Shown here: piece by piece, positions 35,804 through 47,544 of the stretch
Layout: every line of letters starts with the position of its first letter
How positions within the stretch are numbered: the first letter of the stretch is position 1
Source of the DNA: Rosa chinensis
Lineage: Eukaryota > Streptophyta > Magnoliopsida > Rosales > Rosaceae
NCBI RefSeq assembly: GCF_002994745.2
Contig: NC_037090.1
Coordinates: 14,186,001-14,250,000 of the forward strand
DNA: 64,000 nt
Direction of reading: 5' to 3'
Notes under the pieces: generated by a model
Database searches by the model: none
Told to the model about the DNA's origin: nothing
Seen by the model: the letters and a program-made list of their open reading frames with translations, nothing else
Position numbers and translations under genes: made by a program

Positions 35804-38800
35804 GTTACAATTAGGCCTGGGCGCGGGTCGGTTCGGGCCTGAAATTCGATGAACCCGAGCCCGAACCAGAAGTATCGGTCTCGGTTCGGTCCACAGTTTT
35901 CAACATGCTAAGCCTGACAAAAACCCGAACCGAGAACAATCAATCCGGGCTATCGGTCTTTCGGTCCTAATACACAACTTTAGTCTTCCAGTGAGTTTCA
36001 GACCTTCAATATCAGCAATTCCAGAAGTGTAGCTGGAAGTCTGGAACTTTCAATTTTCCTGATTTGAAGCATCTACTCATGACATTTAGACAAGCATTTC
36101 CAGTCAAATCCTCAAATGCATACACAAATTAATACATTACAAATGGCAAATGCAGCAAATCAAATAGAGAAATACAACTTAAAGTCTGAAATCACTAACT
36201 CATTAGTCATTACAAATACAATGAAAAATTGCAAATCAAACACAACCTGCAGATCTAATAATCAAACACAAATTGCAGAACTATTTCAAAGTCCAATAGG
36301 CCAATGCAGCAAGGATAGACACAATCACACAAAGTCACAACTCATAAGAAGTTAAAAAAACAAAAAAATAAAAACAAATGCAGCAATGGTTCTGTCATTA
36401 ACAAACTGAGAAACAAAGTAACCAACTGAATGAAAAAGAAACAAATGCAGAGGCTGCAGCTACACAGCTAATGTCCATTTCAACTCTCCAAGGTTCCATT
36501 TGCATCATTCAAAATTCCAATAGCAACCTGACTTCAAACAACCTGCAATTTGCAACAAATGAAGAGAAAACACTTACTGCAACATCATAATTATGACACA
36601 ATCAGAAACCAATAGCAGCTAGTTCAAATTTTCATTAGTAACTTGTTAGAACCAATCAGTATATACGAACAGTAACCTTATATATATATACAATTGAATA
36701 TATAATAATAATAATCAATTGAAATCAAATAACTTTAATTCAAAATTGAATCACTAACTTGATCAGATAGAGGCCTGCGATGCAGTGACCTAAGACAGAA
36801 ATTCGCCCCTACTTGTGCTGTAGTTTCGGACGTCTATCTAGAGGATACAACTATCTGGTACAAGTTCTTGCACAAGAACTTGACCCTGACGAATTTTACT
36901 TTATGTTTCTCAGAATAACTTTTTTGGGGGGAGGAAGAAGAAGATCGATCGATGGATAATGACGACCGAAGGTCGTCCTTATATAAAAGCCAAGATGAAC
37001 AGTTGCGTCGGCAGTTGTTTGACGTTGTTTGATTCCATCTATTGCAACTGTTGGATTTTATCCGAAAAATTGAACAGTTAAGCAAAAATAAAATCAGATT
37101 CAGTCAAACCGAGCCCAAGAGCCCCAAGGCCCAAGGCCCATCTTTGACTTATATATCTTTGCATAATCTAATGGGAAACCCACTAGAAAAGCCCACAAAG
37201 CCCACTTCTATACATGTCATCCATTTACTTCTTTACATGGGAAACTCCCTATAAAGGCCATTAGCCTTTAAAACTTCTTCCATGTGGGACTAAAGTCCCA
37301 CAAGTTCCAACATAACTAACCTTAATTAAGTTGAAGTATTTGATTGCAGACTATGATCAATGTTGTTATACAACTTTGCTGTCTTTGACGGCTTTGAGGC
37401 ATGAGTCTTTTGACTTGATGCAATATCCTCAAGTTGATGTTCTGTACAAGAAGTCCAAAAAAAAAAAACACACATACACTCACATATTTAGTTCAAACTT
37501 CTAAGTTTCTAACAATTCAACAATGCACAATTTAAAGAATAAATAACACAAGTAATAGAACAATCAAGCACATTTTTCAAGTTTTTTCATAGAACACCAT
37601 ATCTGTAGCAGTTGGGAAGTATTCTATCTCTGATATGCTCTGTGAGTTGATCCAATTTTGCATGCATATGAGGGCTTCCACAGTTCTTGGAGTCATTGAA
37701 CTTCTAAAGGGATCAATGACCCTACCTCCAGTACTAAAAGAACTTTCAGAAGCCATTGTACTCACTTAGATTCCAAGCACATCTTCGGCCACACACTGGA
37801 GATTTGGGTACTTAACTCCATTAAGCTTCCACCACAACAAAATGTCAAATTCATCATCATCAAAGGCTCCATCAATTGGATCAAGACAGTACATGTCCAC
37901 TTCATGTTGCACAACTACCTCCTCTGATTCCTCTAGTTCTTTTCTCCAATGATTCATCATATCTACCCTCTTGCCACTCATTGTCCTTGTACTAGATGTG
38001 CTACCACCAGTGATACCACTTTATTGGCAACTTTTGGCTTTCTGATTACCATTTGAAGATGCATACAAATCGGTAAGTGCCACCACCAACTCCTTGAGTT
38101 CTTCACTCTTCTTCTTAACTGTAACTTCATCTATTACAAGGTATCTCCTACATGTGCTGCTGAAATTCCTAAGTTTATACCTAGGATCAAGCACTAAAGC
38201 TACCAAAAGAAGTTGATTCAGGTCATCTACCTGTGCAAAGTATTTCTAGAACTTTTGTTTCATCTTCACATCCATCATTTGAAGAATTCTTTCTGCTTCA
38301 TTCTCAAATTGATCTTCCTCTCTGTTAAACAGCTCCTCAATCTCAGATTGAATGGCAACAATGTCATGAAAAGCTCTATGTGAGGTAGGCCTTGTTGAAG
38401 CACTGACCCGCAAGGTTACTTCATAAAAAACCTTCAAAAACTGGACGAAAACCTTAGCTTTGTCCCAATCGGCTTGAACTGGTGGTCCAATCCTCTTTTT
38501 GACTTGAGATCAACCAATACAAATCCATCCTCATCCTGCTCAATATCATCAGGTTCATCAAAATAGCTTTCATACTTGGACTCATCATCGTCAGCCATTC
38601 AAAGGCCTTTTTAAGCCCTAGAGCAGTCTCTAACATAATAAATGTTGAATGCCACCTAGTTGGAACATCTAAGACACATATTTTTCTAGACTCCAGCTTC
38701 TCTTTCTCAACACAATTCTTGAAAGCATCAAGCCTTGCCGAACTGCTCCTCACATACTTAACTGCATTCCTAATTAAGCTCACAGATTTATCCAACATTG

Positions 38801-40319
38801 TGAGTCCTGATCTCACAATGAGATTGAGGATATGAGCCATACACCTCACATGCAAAAATTTGCCCCCCATAACCGGCTGCTTCACCCAATTTACCAGTTT
38901 CTTTCTCACAAAGTCAATTGCATGCTTATTAGTAGAAGCATTATCAACATTAATCGTCAAAACCCTCTCTGTACCCCATTGAATCAAACAACTTTCTATC
39001 AGCTTCCCTATGCTTATACCTTGGTGATTAGAGATCACACAAAAGTTTAGAATCCTTTTGTGCATTTTCCATCCAAAATCTATAAAGTGTGCAGTTAAGA
39101 CCATGATAGTTTATGTTTTGCACTGATGTCTATGTATCAGTGGTTAAACATAAAGTACTTCCTCAACTCGAGTCTTTTTTCATCATACATATTCAAAAAC
39201 AGCTTGACAATGGTTCTCCTAGATGGAATTTCCCACTTAGGACATGCCACTGAACAAAAGTGCCTAAACCCTTTCCTCTCAATTGCACTAAATGGCAATT
39301 CATCCATCACTATCATCTCAACTGCTGCTATCTTACAAGCATCTTGGGTCCAATTTTTCAAAGCTAAACTAGGTTCACCATTCAGACTCCCATCACTACC
39401 CAAAACCTGCTGCCCTTTTTCTATATCAGCTCTACCCGGATACTTCTTACACACATCGTTAATGTGTCTCCTAAGACTGCTAGTTCCATTATCATAAGGA
39501 TCACATGCTAAATCAGTTGTGCAGTACTTACATTACAGTCCGGGTTTCCTGCATCTTCTCATCAACCATCTCGAAAAGAGGCTTCTCAGTTTTGTAGAAG
39601 TGCTCCCAAATCTTGGAAAGAAACTTTGTTGTCAGCTTCTCAGCCTTCTTCTTCTTCCCCTTCCTTGGGTCAACTGGTGGTCAAGATGCTGGACTTGGGG
39701 TGGAGTTACTTGCATATGCCGTGGAGCCTGCCAGAACAATAGCCTTTGGGTTTGCCGGCGCACTACCTGAAGCCATGCTTGTTGTAGTTGCACCATCTGG
39801 TAATGACTTATTTGAAGCTATTGGAGTTTTAGGGTTTTCACTTTTCAATTATGGGACAGATTGAAATAAGTTGAGAGCTCGAGTCAAAATCCTGGGTCTA
39901 GGGAAGGATATGATCGATGAATTGAAGAAATCGGACCAACTGATGCAAGAAATTATCCTAAATGGGATGATGTTAGGGTTTGGGGATGAAAATTGGGGAA
40001 GAACAGTTGAGAGCTCGAGTTGAATGATCGAGCAAATGAGAGAAAATGAGCTAAGGTTAGAGTTTTTGGTCGTCCACATGTATAAATTAAAGACCAATAA
40101 AATATTGCTACATGTATAAGTGAAAATATCAGTCCGGGTCGGTCTACCCGAACTCAGTATCATCCCAAACCGTGACCGACCCATTTGTTTACTATTGGGT
40201 TCGGTTTTGACCCGAACCGTGAAGAAAAATACAAAAACCCGAACCGGCCCGTCTGTCTATCGGTTATTTGGTTCGGTTCCTCAGTCTATTGGCCTCAAAC
40301 ACCCAGGCCTAGTTACAAT
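35804..40319 (-). mobile_element. 4500-bp hAT transposon, 8-bp TSD
   Basis: The element runs from 35812 to 40311. It is flanked by the 8-bp duplication GTTACAAT (35804-35811 and 40312-40319), diagnostic of the hAT superfamily. Its short TIRs are TAGGCCTGGG and CCCAGGCCTA. Both subterminal regions are packed with GGTTCGG, CCGAACC and CCCGAACC words, as expected for hAT transposase binding sites. Unit 2 has the unoccupied site (GTTAGAAT, about 53903-53910, one mismatch). The transposase gene inside is damaged, so this copy is non-autonomous now. Confidence 0.93.
37577..39776 (-). pseudogene. hAT transposase (RICESLEEPER-like), degenerate
   Basis: Reading from ATG at 39776 on the minus strand, the N-terminus has KLTTKFLSKIWEHFYKTE and a BED-type zinc finger remnant (CKYC...SLRRHINDVC at about 39535-39450). 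The RNase H-like catalytic region follows (MVLTAHFIDFGWKMHKRILN, INVDNASTNKHA, HVRCMAHILNLIV, DVPTRWHSTFIML), then LVLDPRYKLRNF. The C-terminal hAT dimerisation domain reads DILLWWKLNGVKYPNLQCVA and STMASESSFSTGGRVIDPFR. Several stops and frameshifts interrupt it, including after GNGT at the zinc finger, near 38450 and at 37763-37765. The domain order is complete, so an autonomous ancestor is clear. Confidence 0.85.
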
Positions 40320-41558
40320 GCACAACCATTCCTCTATGTTTCTGCTCTTTCTCCATATTGAATCATGCCGATACTATCAAACACAACACATTAACAATAA
40401 AAGAATGAAACACATTGATCCATTATAAAGTGTAATTGACAAGATGGTCAACAAGAGTTTCATTTCGAAAACCGATTTCACGACAAATATAACTATAGTT
40501 TCACCAACACAAAAAATCTCTCATTTGATTTATACCAATAAAAAAAAATTGAATACATTAAAGTTTCCTAATAAAATCACAATTTGATTTACTTCTTTTT
40601 TTTTTAATTTTTTATTTAAATTTCAATGTTTGTCGATCTATTTCAATCCATGTTAAAAGATTAATAAATTAACAACTGTGAGCAATGAATAAGAGAAAAA
40701 AAAAATTTCTCGTCTTTTACCCTGCGTTTAGATGAGAAAATTCAAAATTATAAAATCCGTAGGAATTTATAAATAACGGAATTTTTAACTCCATCAATTG
40801 CAATTTCTATTGTTTGGTTGTATCTATTTAAGATTTTAAATGTATAATAAATTAAGAAAGTTTAAAACAAATAAAAAAATAAAATAGAAAAAAGTCTTGT
40901 TTTGGAAATAAAAATTGAATACTACAAATGAATTCATAAATGACACCTATTTTGGCGGAAATTGAAGTGGGGAATTTAAATAATGAATTCCTTCGTTTTT
41001 TTTTTTCCACAGAGAAAATAAATATTCCAATCTAATAATGCCAAACGAGGGAATTGGCTTGTAGGAATTATGAAAGGGTGCGGCTATTGACATCCTACTA
41101 TTTTCTTAGTTCACCCTACAAACATTTAAATTATTGAAAGATTATATTACCCAAGTGCAAAATAACTAATAAGTACATTAATTTTTGAAAATCCAAATAT
41201 GTAAGAAAAAATAAATATATATAAGTAATTAATTAAATACAAAGACTACTTAATTTCTCATTGGATAACATTAATCTTTATCTTCTCCACCCAAATTTGA
41301 ATTTATTACTATTTTTTTTTTGTTGTTGCCTCCTCATCGTTCATTCGTTATTCAATTCACAAAACCATTACCTTTAACTTCATCAAAATCTTTGCAATAT
41401 TCTTTGTGAACACCGAAAGTAAAAATTTAAAACACGAAGAAGAAAAAAAATCAATCTCTTCTTCATTGATCATAGTTGTAAATTTACTAATCTTTCTACA
41501 TAGATTGAAATAGAGAACATTGAAATTGAAAGAAAAAATTAAAAAAATAGGAGTAAAT

Positions 41559-41721
41559 TGTTATAAAGTAGAGAGAATATGGAGAGAGAATAGTAGGGAG
41601 GAAGTAGAAGTATTTCATTCAGTCTCATTAGCCTCCTTTATATAGAGGTAGGGTTTACATCAAAGTACACAACTAATGAGTATTTACGTGGACAGCCATA
41701 TAGATAATAATATTTACAACA
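41559..41721 (-). repeat. 3' LTR of the minus-strand element
   Basis: 163 bp, ending in TG/CA. On the minus strand it starts TGTTGTAAATATT and contains the TATA-like TCTATATAAAGGAGG. Apart from the 13-bp insert ATGGAGAGAGAAT it equals the partner LTR. Confidence 0.9.
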
Positions 41722-43014
41722 CTCCCCCTTGGATGTCCACCAATGAATGATGATATTGGACGCGCTTATTGTTGCCTCGTTAAAAACCTTGCCAGGTAAC
41801 AAAAACCCAGTGGGACAAAAATAACCCTGGTCGAAGGACAAAAAGAGCACAACGCGCATATGTCCTAGGTAGCATGCTTCTGGATGCTCCCCCTGATGAG
41901 AATCTCCCTCTGATCGTTGCAAGCCTTAATTATGTGTGCGATAAGCTACATGTACTATGTATAGTGGTTTGATGTGTCTATCACTGATGTGAGACCACGT
42001 GTGCTTTGCATATAGGGGCTCATCACAAATTTTCATACCTGAAAAGGTTAAGCAATACCAACAAAGCTAGCTGATTGTCAATAAGCCTTACCTCATATGA
42101 TAAGGTTAGAAATAATCTCATATGCTCAAATTCATACACAAAGTAATAGCTAAACAATATAAAGAAATTGACACATTTAACTTTGTATAGTTTAAAACAT
42201 TGAAAAAATCATCATGGCATACCTAGCCATACACATCAATATCTTTGTGTATTGATATGTCTCATATAAGCTTCTTCAAGAGCTCTAAATAATTCATAAC
42301 TTTGCGAAAGTTAGAATATGTTGCAACATTATATTCATAATTCGAATTCAATAGTAGTCTCTTCATAGTACTCATTAAGGCAATTTAGATCTCGTTGACT
42401 AGAACGAAATGAGTACATATGAGCTAGCTTTAGACTCTTTGATTCCATAAGTGAGCTTTAGGCTCTTTCAACCTTTCATGAACTTGAATTATTCATGTAT
42501 TTGAATCCCTTAAGGATTTGATAAGCAATACGCTTATTATGACACTTTTCTTTTGAGATTATGCTTTTAACAATGTATCTTTAAGATCTTCATAATATAC
42601 GATGACAACGTGCCATAAATCTCTCGTCAATATAACAGCTATATGTAACACTGTACTTATAGAAAATTGTCATTCGTATAAGGGAAGATATTCATAATCT
42701 CATGTCTCGATAAATAGACATTGTGTCATAGTGATTTATCTTCACTTTTGATAAATACCTTTTTGTACCATGTAGGGTTAAAGGTCCAAGAATTCCATCA
42801 CGTTTCAAATATCCAATTTCATTGGAATTGCCTCTTTCCAATTTGGCCAATAATATACTTTGTCGACATTCATAATGAAACGTGGTATAGCGTCAATACA
42901 AGCCTTAATGATTTTTGGTAGCTTCCAAATGTAAATTATCATCGATGATCATTAATCATAGATCCCACACATTCTTATATGCATGCATTAACTATAATAA
43001 GCTTATTAATATTG

Positions 43015-44780
43015 GGTACCCATGCCACTTCTGGGGCATACATTGTCACTTCCAGAACAATCATCTCTCATAGATGAATTATGTAGAATGTGGATCTTTT
43101 TACGTATAATCTCATGTCGAGCACTATAGGGCTTGTATGATCTTCCCTTTTTTGGAGCTTAAAACTTTAGACCTGGTGGATATAATCCACACAAATTCAC
43201 GCCATTCTTTTAATAACATTAGTTTTCTCTCCCCCTAATGGCGGGGATACTTTCTTATTTTGACCACTTGTAAACATGTTTTTGATAATATCACTTCCTT
43301 AGAGTGAAGAAATTTATTGGTTGGTGGCGAACCCATACCAAGTTTAGGTCAAAAACATTTAGTTTATGAGCATAAACTATACTGATAAATAGTCTCACCA
43401 AGACATCAGCGATTTTACAAGGGACCAACATTGGTCTATGTCATTCTTTTCAAAGGACCATATCATTTGGACCAACATGTCTGCTACCATGCATAGTTGG
43501 TCTAGATTGTCTATGCAATCATGTTATGCTTTAAGGATTTTAATCCAAGTAAATTCTTTTGCAAGGAATATCATTATCACTTTAGGTACAAAGCTCAAAA
43601 TGAGACATGGTCGAAAAGTCTCACACCAATTCATATTGTTCTTCAGGAACAATATTTCTCCCCCTTATGGCAGGAGGATTGTCTCATTAAAGTGACAACT
43701 CGCAAATATGTGGTAAAGAAACAATTTGATTGTGAGTAAGGTTAGCAGTCATCAAAACTTGTAAGTGATTCCATGCAACATGGCCAACAAAGATGACATA
43801 ACTGGTCAAGCCAAAATAGTGTATTTGGTTCAATGAACTTCTGGTTCATGACATTATATGTGTAATCGAAGCTTCAGGTTCGAATATTTTTCCTATGAAC
43901 TGCAAGTTCTAAGATTTCGTAATTTGAACTTCGGGTTCAAATAAATTTGGTGCTCGAAACTTCAGGCTCGAGGTGACTAAAGTGAATCTTCAAGTTCACT
44001 TTTAACTAATTTATATTTTATACTCAAAGCTTCGGGTTTGAGTTTTATTGTTAGAACTTCAAGTTCTGCTATGAAATTTTGAACTTCTGGTTCAAAATTA
44101 TTACACTCAAAATTCATATGGTCGAAGTATAGGACTGCTGGTCCGTATGAGTAAAAAAAATTAATTTAAAAGATAAGTACTGTAATGTAAGTACATAACA
44201 AAATAGGAAACTTGCAGGGAAACAGATAGATAATGGAATATATTTTACAGTTGAAACTTCTAGTTCCTTGAATGAAGAAAATACACAGAACTTCTGGTCT
44301 GCTTAACTTCACAAATATGATAATTTTTTTTTCTCTCCTCTAATCACACAAGAACATAATTTTATCTTGTGGAGAACGTAGCTTCTAGCTTTACATTCAA
44401 AATTGAACTCCAAATTCACATTGTCGTGCGGAGGAGGGAACCCCAATACCCAAACATTTTTGAGGAACTTCCGGCCCTCTTATAATTATTGGGGATAAAA
44501 AAAAATATGTGAGTTCATATACTCATTGTATAGCTCTGAGGATCTTCTGGCCCTCATAATTGCATAAATTCTGAAGAGCTTCATGTCACAATTTTCCAAT
44601 TTACATTTCATGATCCTAGAGGAACTTCAGGTCCCCATATGATCAGGGATCAAGTAACATGCGATTTTGATCATTGTATAATTCTGAGGAACTTCTGTCC
44701 CTTCATTTCACAATTTGGAATATGTAACTCTTGAGGAACTTCAGGCCCTCTGTAATCGAATCAAGAGACTTCAGGTCTCG
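43015..44780. repeat. Array of stem-covarying hairpins, cluster 1
   Basis: About 20 short inverted repeats share the loop core CTTC(A/G/T)(G/A)G while stems differ from copy to copy yet stay complementary. Examples are ATATTGTTC/GAACAATAT (43633-43655), ATTTTGAAC/GTTCAAAAT (44076-44098), ACTCAAA/TTTGAGT (44022-44043), GTGAA/TTCAC (43982-43999), TCGAA/TTCGA (43866-43883), ATGCC/GGCAT (about 43022) and GAGAC/GTCTC (about 44764). Spacing is irregular, mostly 25-70 bp. Some members around 44250-44720 pair imperfectly (GAGG with CCCTC). The array lies inside the LTR element on the far side of the gag remnant. Confidence 0.85.
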
Positions 44781-45456
44781 ATCTATTTTGATTACAAAAT
44801 TCACAAGTAGATATAGGTGTGAGTTCACCATATCAATTTTCCAGATTGAAAGAAAGAAGAAGGTGAATCAAAAGGTCAAAATAGATAAATACATACCTGA
44901 AGCTCTTTCAATTAAAAGACTAATATATGCCCAGATCATATATATGCATAGAATTGTGTAACTAGATAAGTTTTTCCCTTAAAAATTATACAAACTGGAG
45001 CATGCCAAAATGTTATGTCCTGCAAGACAATAATTAATCATAGTAATGACGTCCTCAGGACTAACAGTGCTATAAAGCCAATACTTTATATATTGAATAA
45101 TACAAATCCATTAATTTGCTGTAAATCAAATTGAAAAACATCACCCAGTGGCCTTTCGTTATGAAAAATTTGGCATATAAAGAAAGGAAACATATAGGCA
45201 ATTATCAAGGTTTAGCAAAAGAAGCATGCAGCAGATGAATTCAAACTATAAGATTAAGAAGCAACAGAGTAGTCAAAGTAAATAAATGGAGACCACCCAT
45301 TCCATCACAAGTCCCAAACCAAGACCACCATGAATCTTTAACAAACCGATCAAGGCCAATTATTATTGGTAAATTTGAAAAATGCGCATCGATATGAAAA
45401 CAGATTCAAAAAAGAAACGATGCAAGTGGTATGTGCAATAGAAATACGCGATCATG

Positions 45457-45708
45457 TCAAGAACAAAATTGGGAGATTAACTTCCACATCGCACAGTGAA
45501 TGAAGATATTAAACTCATAGATCAAAGTTAAGGTCAAAAGCAACAAGGCTGCACCAAAAACTTTAAGATCATCATGGAGTCTAAAAAAAAATAGATCAAG
45601 GGCCCAAGACAGGTAGTTCTTGCCAGAGATGTCAAGGGTGACAAAATCCAATTTTGCCAAATTCGTCATCTTCCTGCCACAATGAAGATGAGGTATGTTA
45701 GGATCCAT
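45457..45708 (-). pseudogene. Copia-type gag N-terminal fragment
   Basis: The minus-strand frame has TNLAKLDFVTLDISGKNYLSW, the conserved start of plant Copia gag (UBN2-like) proteins, then diverges after LDLFFFRLHDDLKVFGAA. It ends after 83 codons, far short of a full gag. It lies downstream of the 5' LTR and a hairpin cluster, in the sense direction of the element. Confidence 0.7.
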
Positions 45709-45713
45709 GTATA

Positions 45714-45942
45714 GTGTTAGAACTACAGGTTCTTAACAAATAAGTAATTAATATCGAAACTTCAGGTTCGAAAAAAAATGAACATTGGATCGCAATTATA
45801 TACACGAAGCTTCAGGTTCGTGGTCTTATTATTAGAACTTCAGGTTCTAAAATTCCGTATTTTTGAACTTCGGGTTCAAACGGATATGTACTCGAAACTT
45901 CTTGCTCGAGTAGCAGTAGTGAAACTTCAAGTTCACTTGTAT
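45714..45942. repeat. Array of stem-covarying hairpins, cluster 2
   Basis: Seven hairpins in 230 bp: AGAAC/GTTCT, TCGAA/TTCGA, CACGAA/TTCGTG, TTAGAAC/GTTCTAA, TTTGAAC/GTTCAAA, TACTCGA/TCGAGTA and AGTGAA/TTCACT. All have loops built on ACTTCAGG or close variants. In element sense this cluster sits between the 5' LTR and the gag fragment, in the leader. Confidence 0.85.
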
Positions 45943-46062
45943 TATGAATATTAAGTATGTTTAATTGATAAAACATATAAGATAATTTTAATTAAATAAA
46001 TATCAGATATGCTATAAGGAATGATACAGCAAAAATATATCCATTATGTTAACAACATATAC

Positions 46063-46107
<45 letters not shown>

Positions 46108-46584
46108 GTATACAGGAACTTGTGATTAGATAATCATATGAAACCATATATATATATATTAAAGTGCGATTATAGAATCATAGCTAGTAAACTATATATA
46201 TATGCTTGCCAATAGTTTGCAACCAACTAGAGTACGATAAAGGAACATGTTTGTGAAGCAGGATATATTAAACTATATATATATATAGAATTGCAGAAGC
46301 ACAAAAAAAATAAAACATTCCATAAACCCTACTGAAGCAACTGCAATAAGGCGCCGCCCACATTTTGTTTAATATGTTGCCGTATATAAAAAAAAAATAA
46401 GTCAAAAAATAAACAAAACGTTGATATGATGCCGTATATCTCCATAAACCCTAATATGCATAATTGATATAGATTATAAATAAACTCATAGATCATGAGT
46501 TATAGTTAAGAGCAACAACGTTGCACTATAAACTTGTAGATCATCATAGAGTTTTAAGAAAAATAGCAGAGCGTGCTGATAACG

Positions 46585-46734
46585 TGTTATAAAGTAGAGA
46601 GAATAGTAGGGAGGAAGTAGAAGTATTTCATTCAGTCTCATTAGCCTCCTTTATATAGAGGTAGGGTTTACATCAAAGTACACAACTAATGAGTATTTAC
46701 GTGGACAGCCATATAGATAATAATATTTACAACA
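46585..46734 (-). repeat. 5' LTR of the minus-strand element
   Basis: 150 bp, identical to the other LTR apart from the 13-bp indel. Just inside it lies the putative primer-binding site. Confidence 0.9.
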
Positions 46735-47544
46735 TAAATCATATTATGATTTTTTTAGGAAACTTTAATAAATTTTAAATTTTTTTATGAGTATAAATTA
46801 AATGAGAGATTTTCTCTAAAAATATTTATTTTTTAATTGGATATGTCATATAAGGATATTATTGGAAAGAGAAATGGGTTAAATAAGTAAATTTAATAAT
46901 TAAAATTAAAATTTAGGGTGTAATGAGCAAGTAGGGTGAACTAAGAAAATTGTAGGGTGGCAATAGCCGCACCCATTATGAAATCCTCACTTTCAATTAA
47001 ATTCCATCATTTTTTCTTTCATCCAAACACACTTTTTACTTGCAGCAATGGAAAGCAAAGATTTTGATGAAACACTAATGATTTTGTGAATTGAATAATG
47101 AATAAGATATTTTGTTTTCATATTTTAAATTTTTAGTTGCAGTAAGGGATAGCAAAGATTTTGATAACACTAATGATTTTGTGAATTGAATAATGAATAA
47201 GAGATTTTTTTTTCCTTGAAATTTAATAACAAATTAACTATGAGGAGGCAACAAAAAGACAAAAATAGTAATAACTTCATGAGAAATTCTTAGGTAGGGC
47301 AAACGTATCAGCCACGTGATACGCCCGGTCAGTTATCGAATGAGAAATTAAATAGTCTTTGTATTTAATTAATTGAGTATGTATTTAGTTTTCCTTATAA
47401 ATTTAGATTTAAAAAAATTAATTTAATTATTAGTCATTTTATACTTGAGTAAAATAGTCTTGCAATAATTCAAATGATATGTTATCACTATACAAGTAGT
47501 CGAACACCTGCATGTTCTTCATGAAGACCTAATTTTGTTGATAA

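Larger units (their letters stand above)
29405..40510. repeat. Segmental tandem duplication, unit 1
   Basis: This unit contains the first GST gene, the first F-box pseudogene and flanking spacer. Without the 4.5-kb hAT insertion it is about 6.6 kb. Collinear near-identity with unit 2 (40511-54090) covers promoters, introns, intergenic DNA and the terminal block with ATGGTCAACAAGAGTTTCAT (about 40444 and 54030). The breakpoints fall within a MITE copy at the left and at about 40510, where TTTCACCAACAC runs directly into MITE sequence. Confidence 0.85.
41554..46739 (-). mobile_element. Young non-autonomous LTR retrotransposon
   Basis: The element spans 41559-46734 (5176 bp) with the 5-bp TSD TAAAT at 41554-41558 and 46735-46739. 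The LTRs are identical except for a 13-bp indel. Orientation is minus: next to the right LTR, on the minus strand, lies a primer-binding-like TTATCAGCACGCTCTG, and next to the left LTR a polypurine tract (AAGGGGGAG). Only a gag-like fragment (45457-45708) is recognisable. No protease, integrase, reverse transcriptase or RNase H is visible in 4.8 kb of interior. It must use enzymes from another, probably Copia, element. The interior is dominated by repeated small hairpins. Confidence 0.88.
41067..46983. mobile_element. MULE-type MITE, 9-bp TSD, middle level of the nest
   Basis: The element 41076-46974 has inverted ends GGGTGCGGCTATTG and CAATAGCCGCACCC, each followed inward by the ATTTTCTTAGTTCACCCTAC block. 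The exact 9-bp TSD ATTATGAAA sits at 41067-41075 and 46975-46983. Without the LTR element inside it would be about 720 bp. A related older copy lies at 28177-29723. Confidence 0.88.
40713..47039. mobile_element. Outer MITE of a three-level nest
   Basis: The termini CCTGCGTTTAGATGAG (40721) and CTTTCATCCAAACACA (ending 47031) are inverted, in the common plant MITE style. TCTTTTAC and CTTTTTAC flank them, sharing 6 bp, a plausible worn 8-bp TSD. The interior is low-complexity AT-rich with no ORF. Unit 1 lacks this element around 29585. At 41067 it has been interrupted by another MITE. Confidence 0.6.

Noticed and set aside
36116..36355. 79-aa frame in the hAT interior
   Set aside because: Low-complexity Asn/Gln-rich translation of A-rich subterminal DNA on the strand opposite the transposase.
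43438..43739. Open frames in the LTR element interior on the plus strand
   Set aside because: They oppose the element's sense direction and show no retrotransposon domain.
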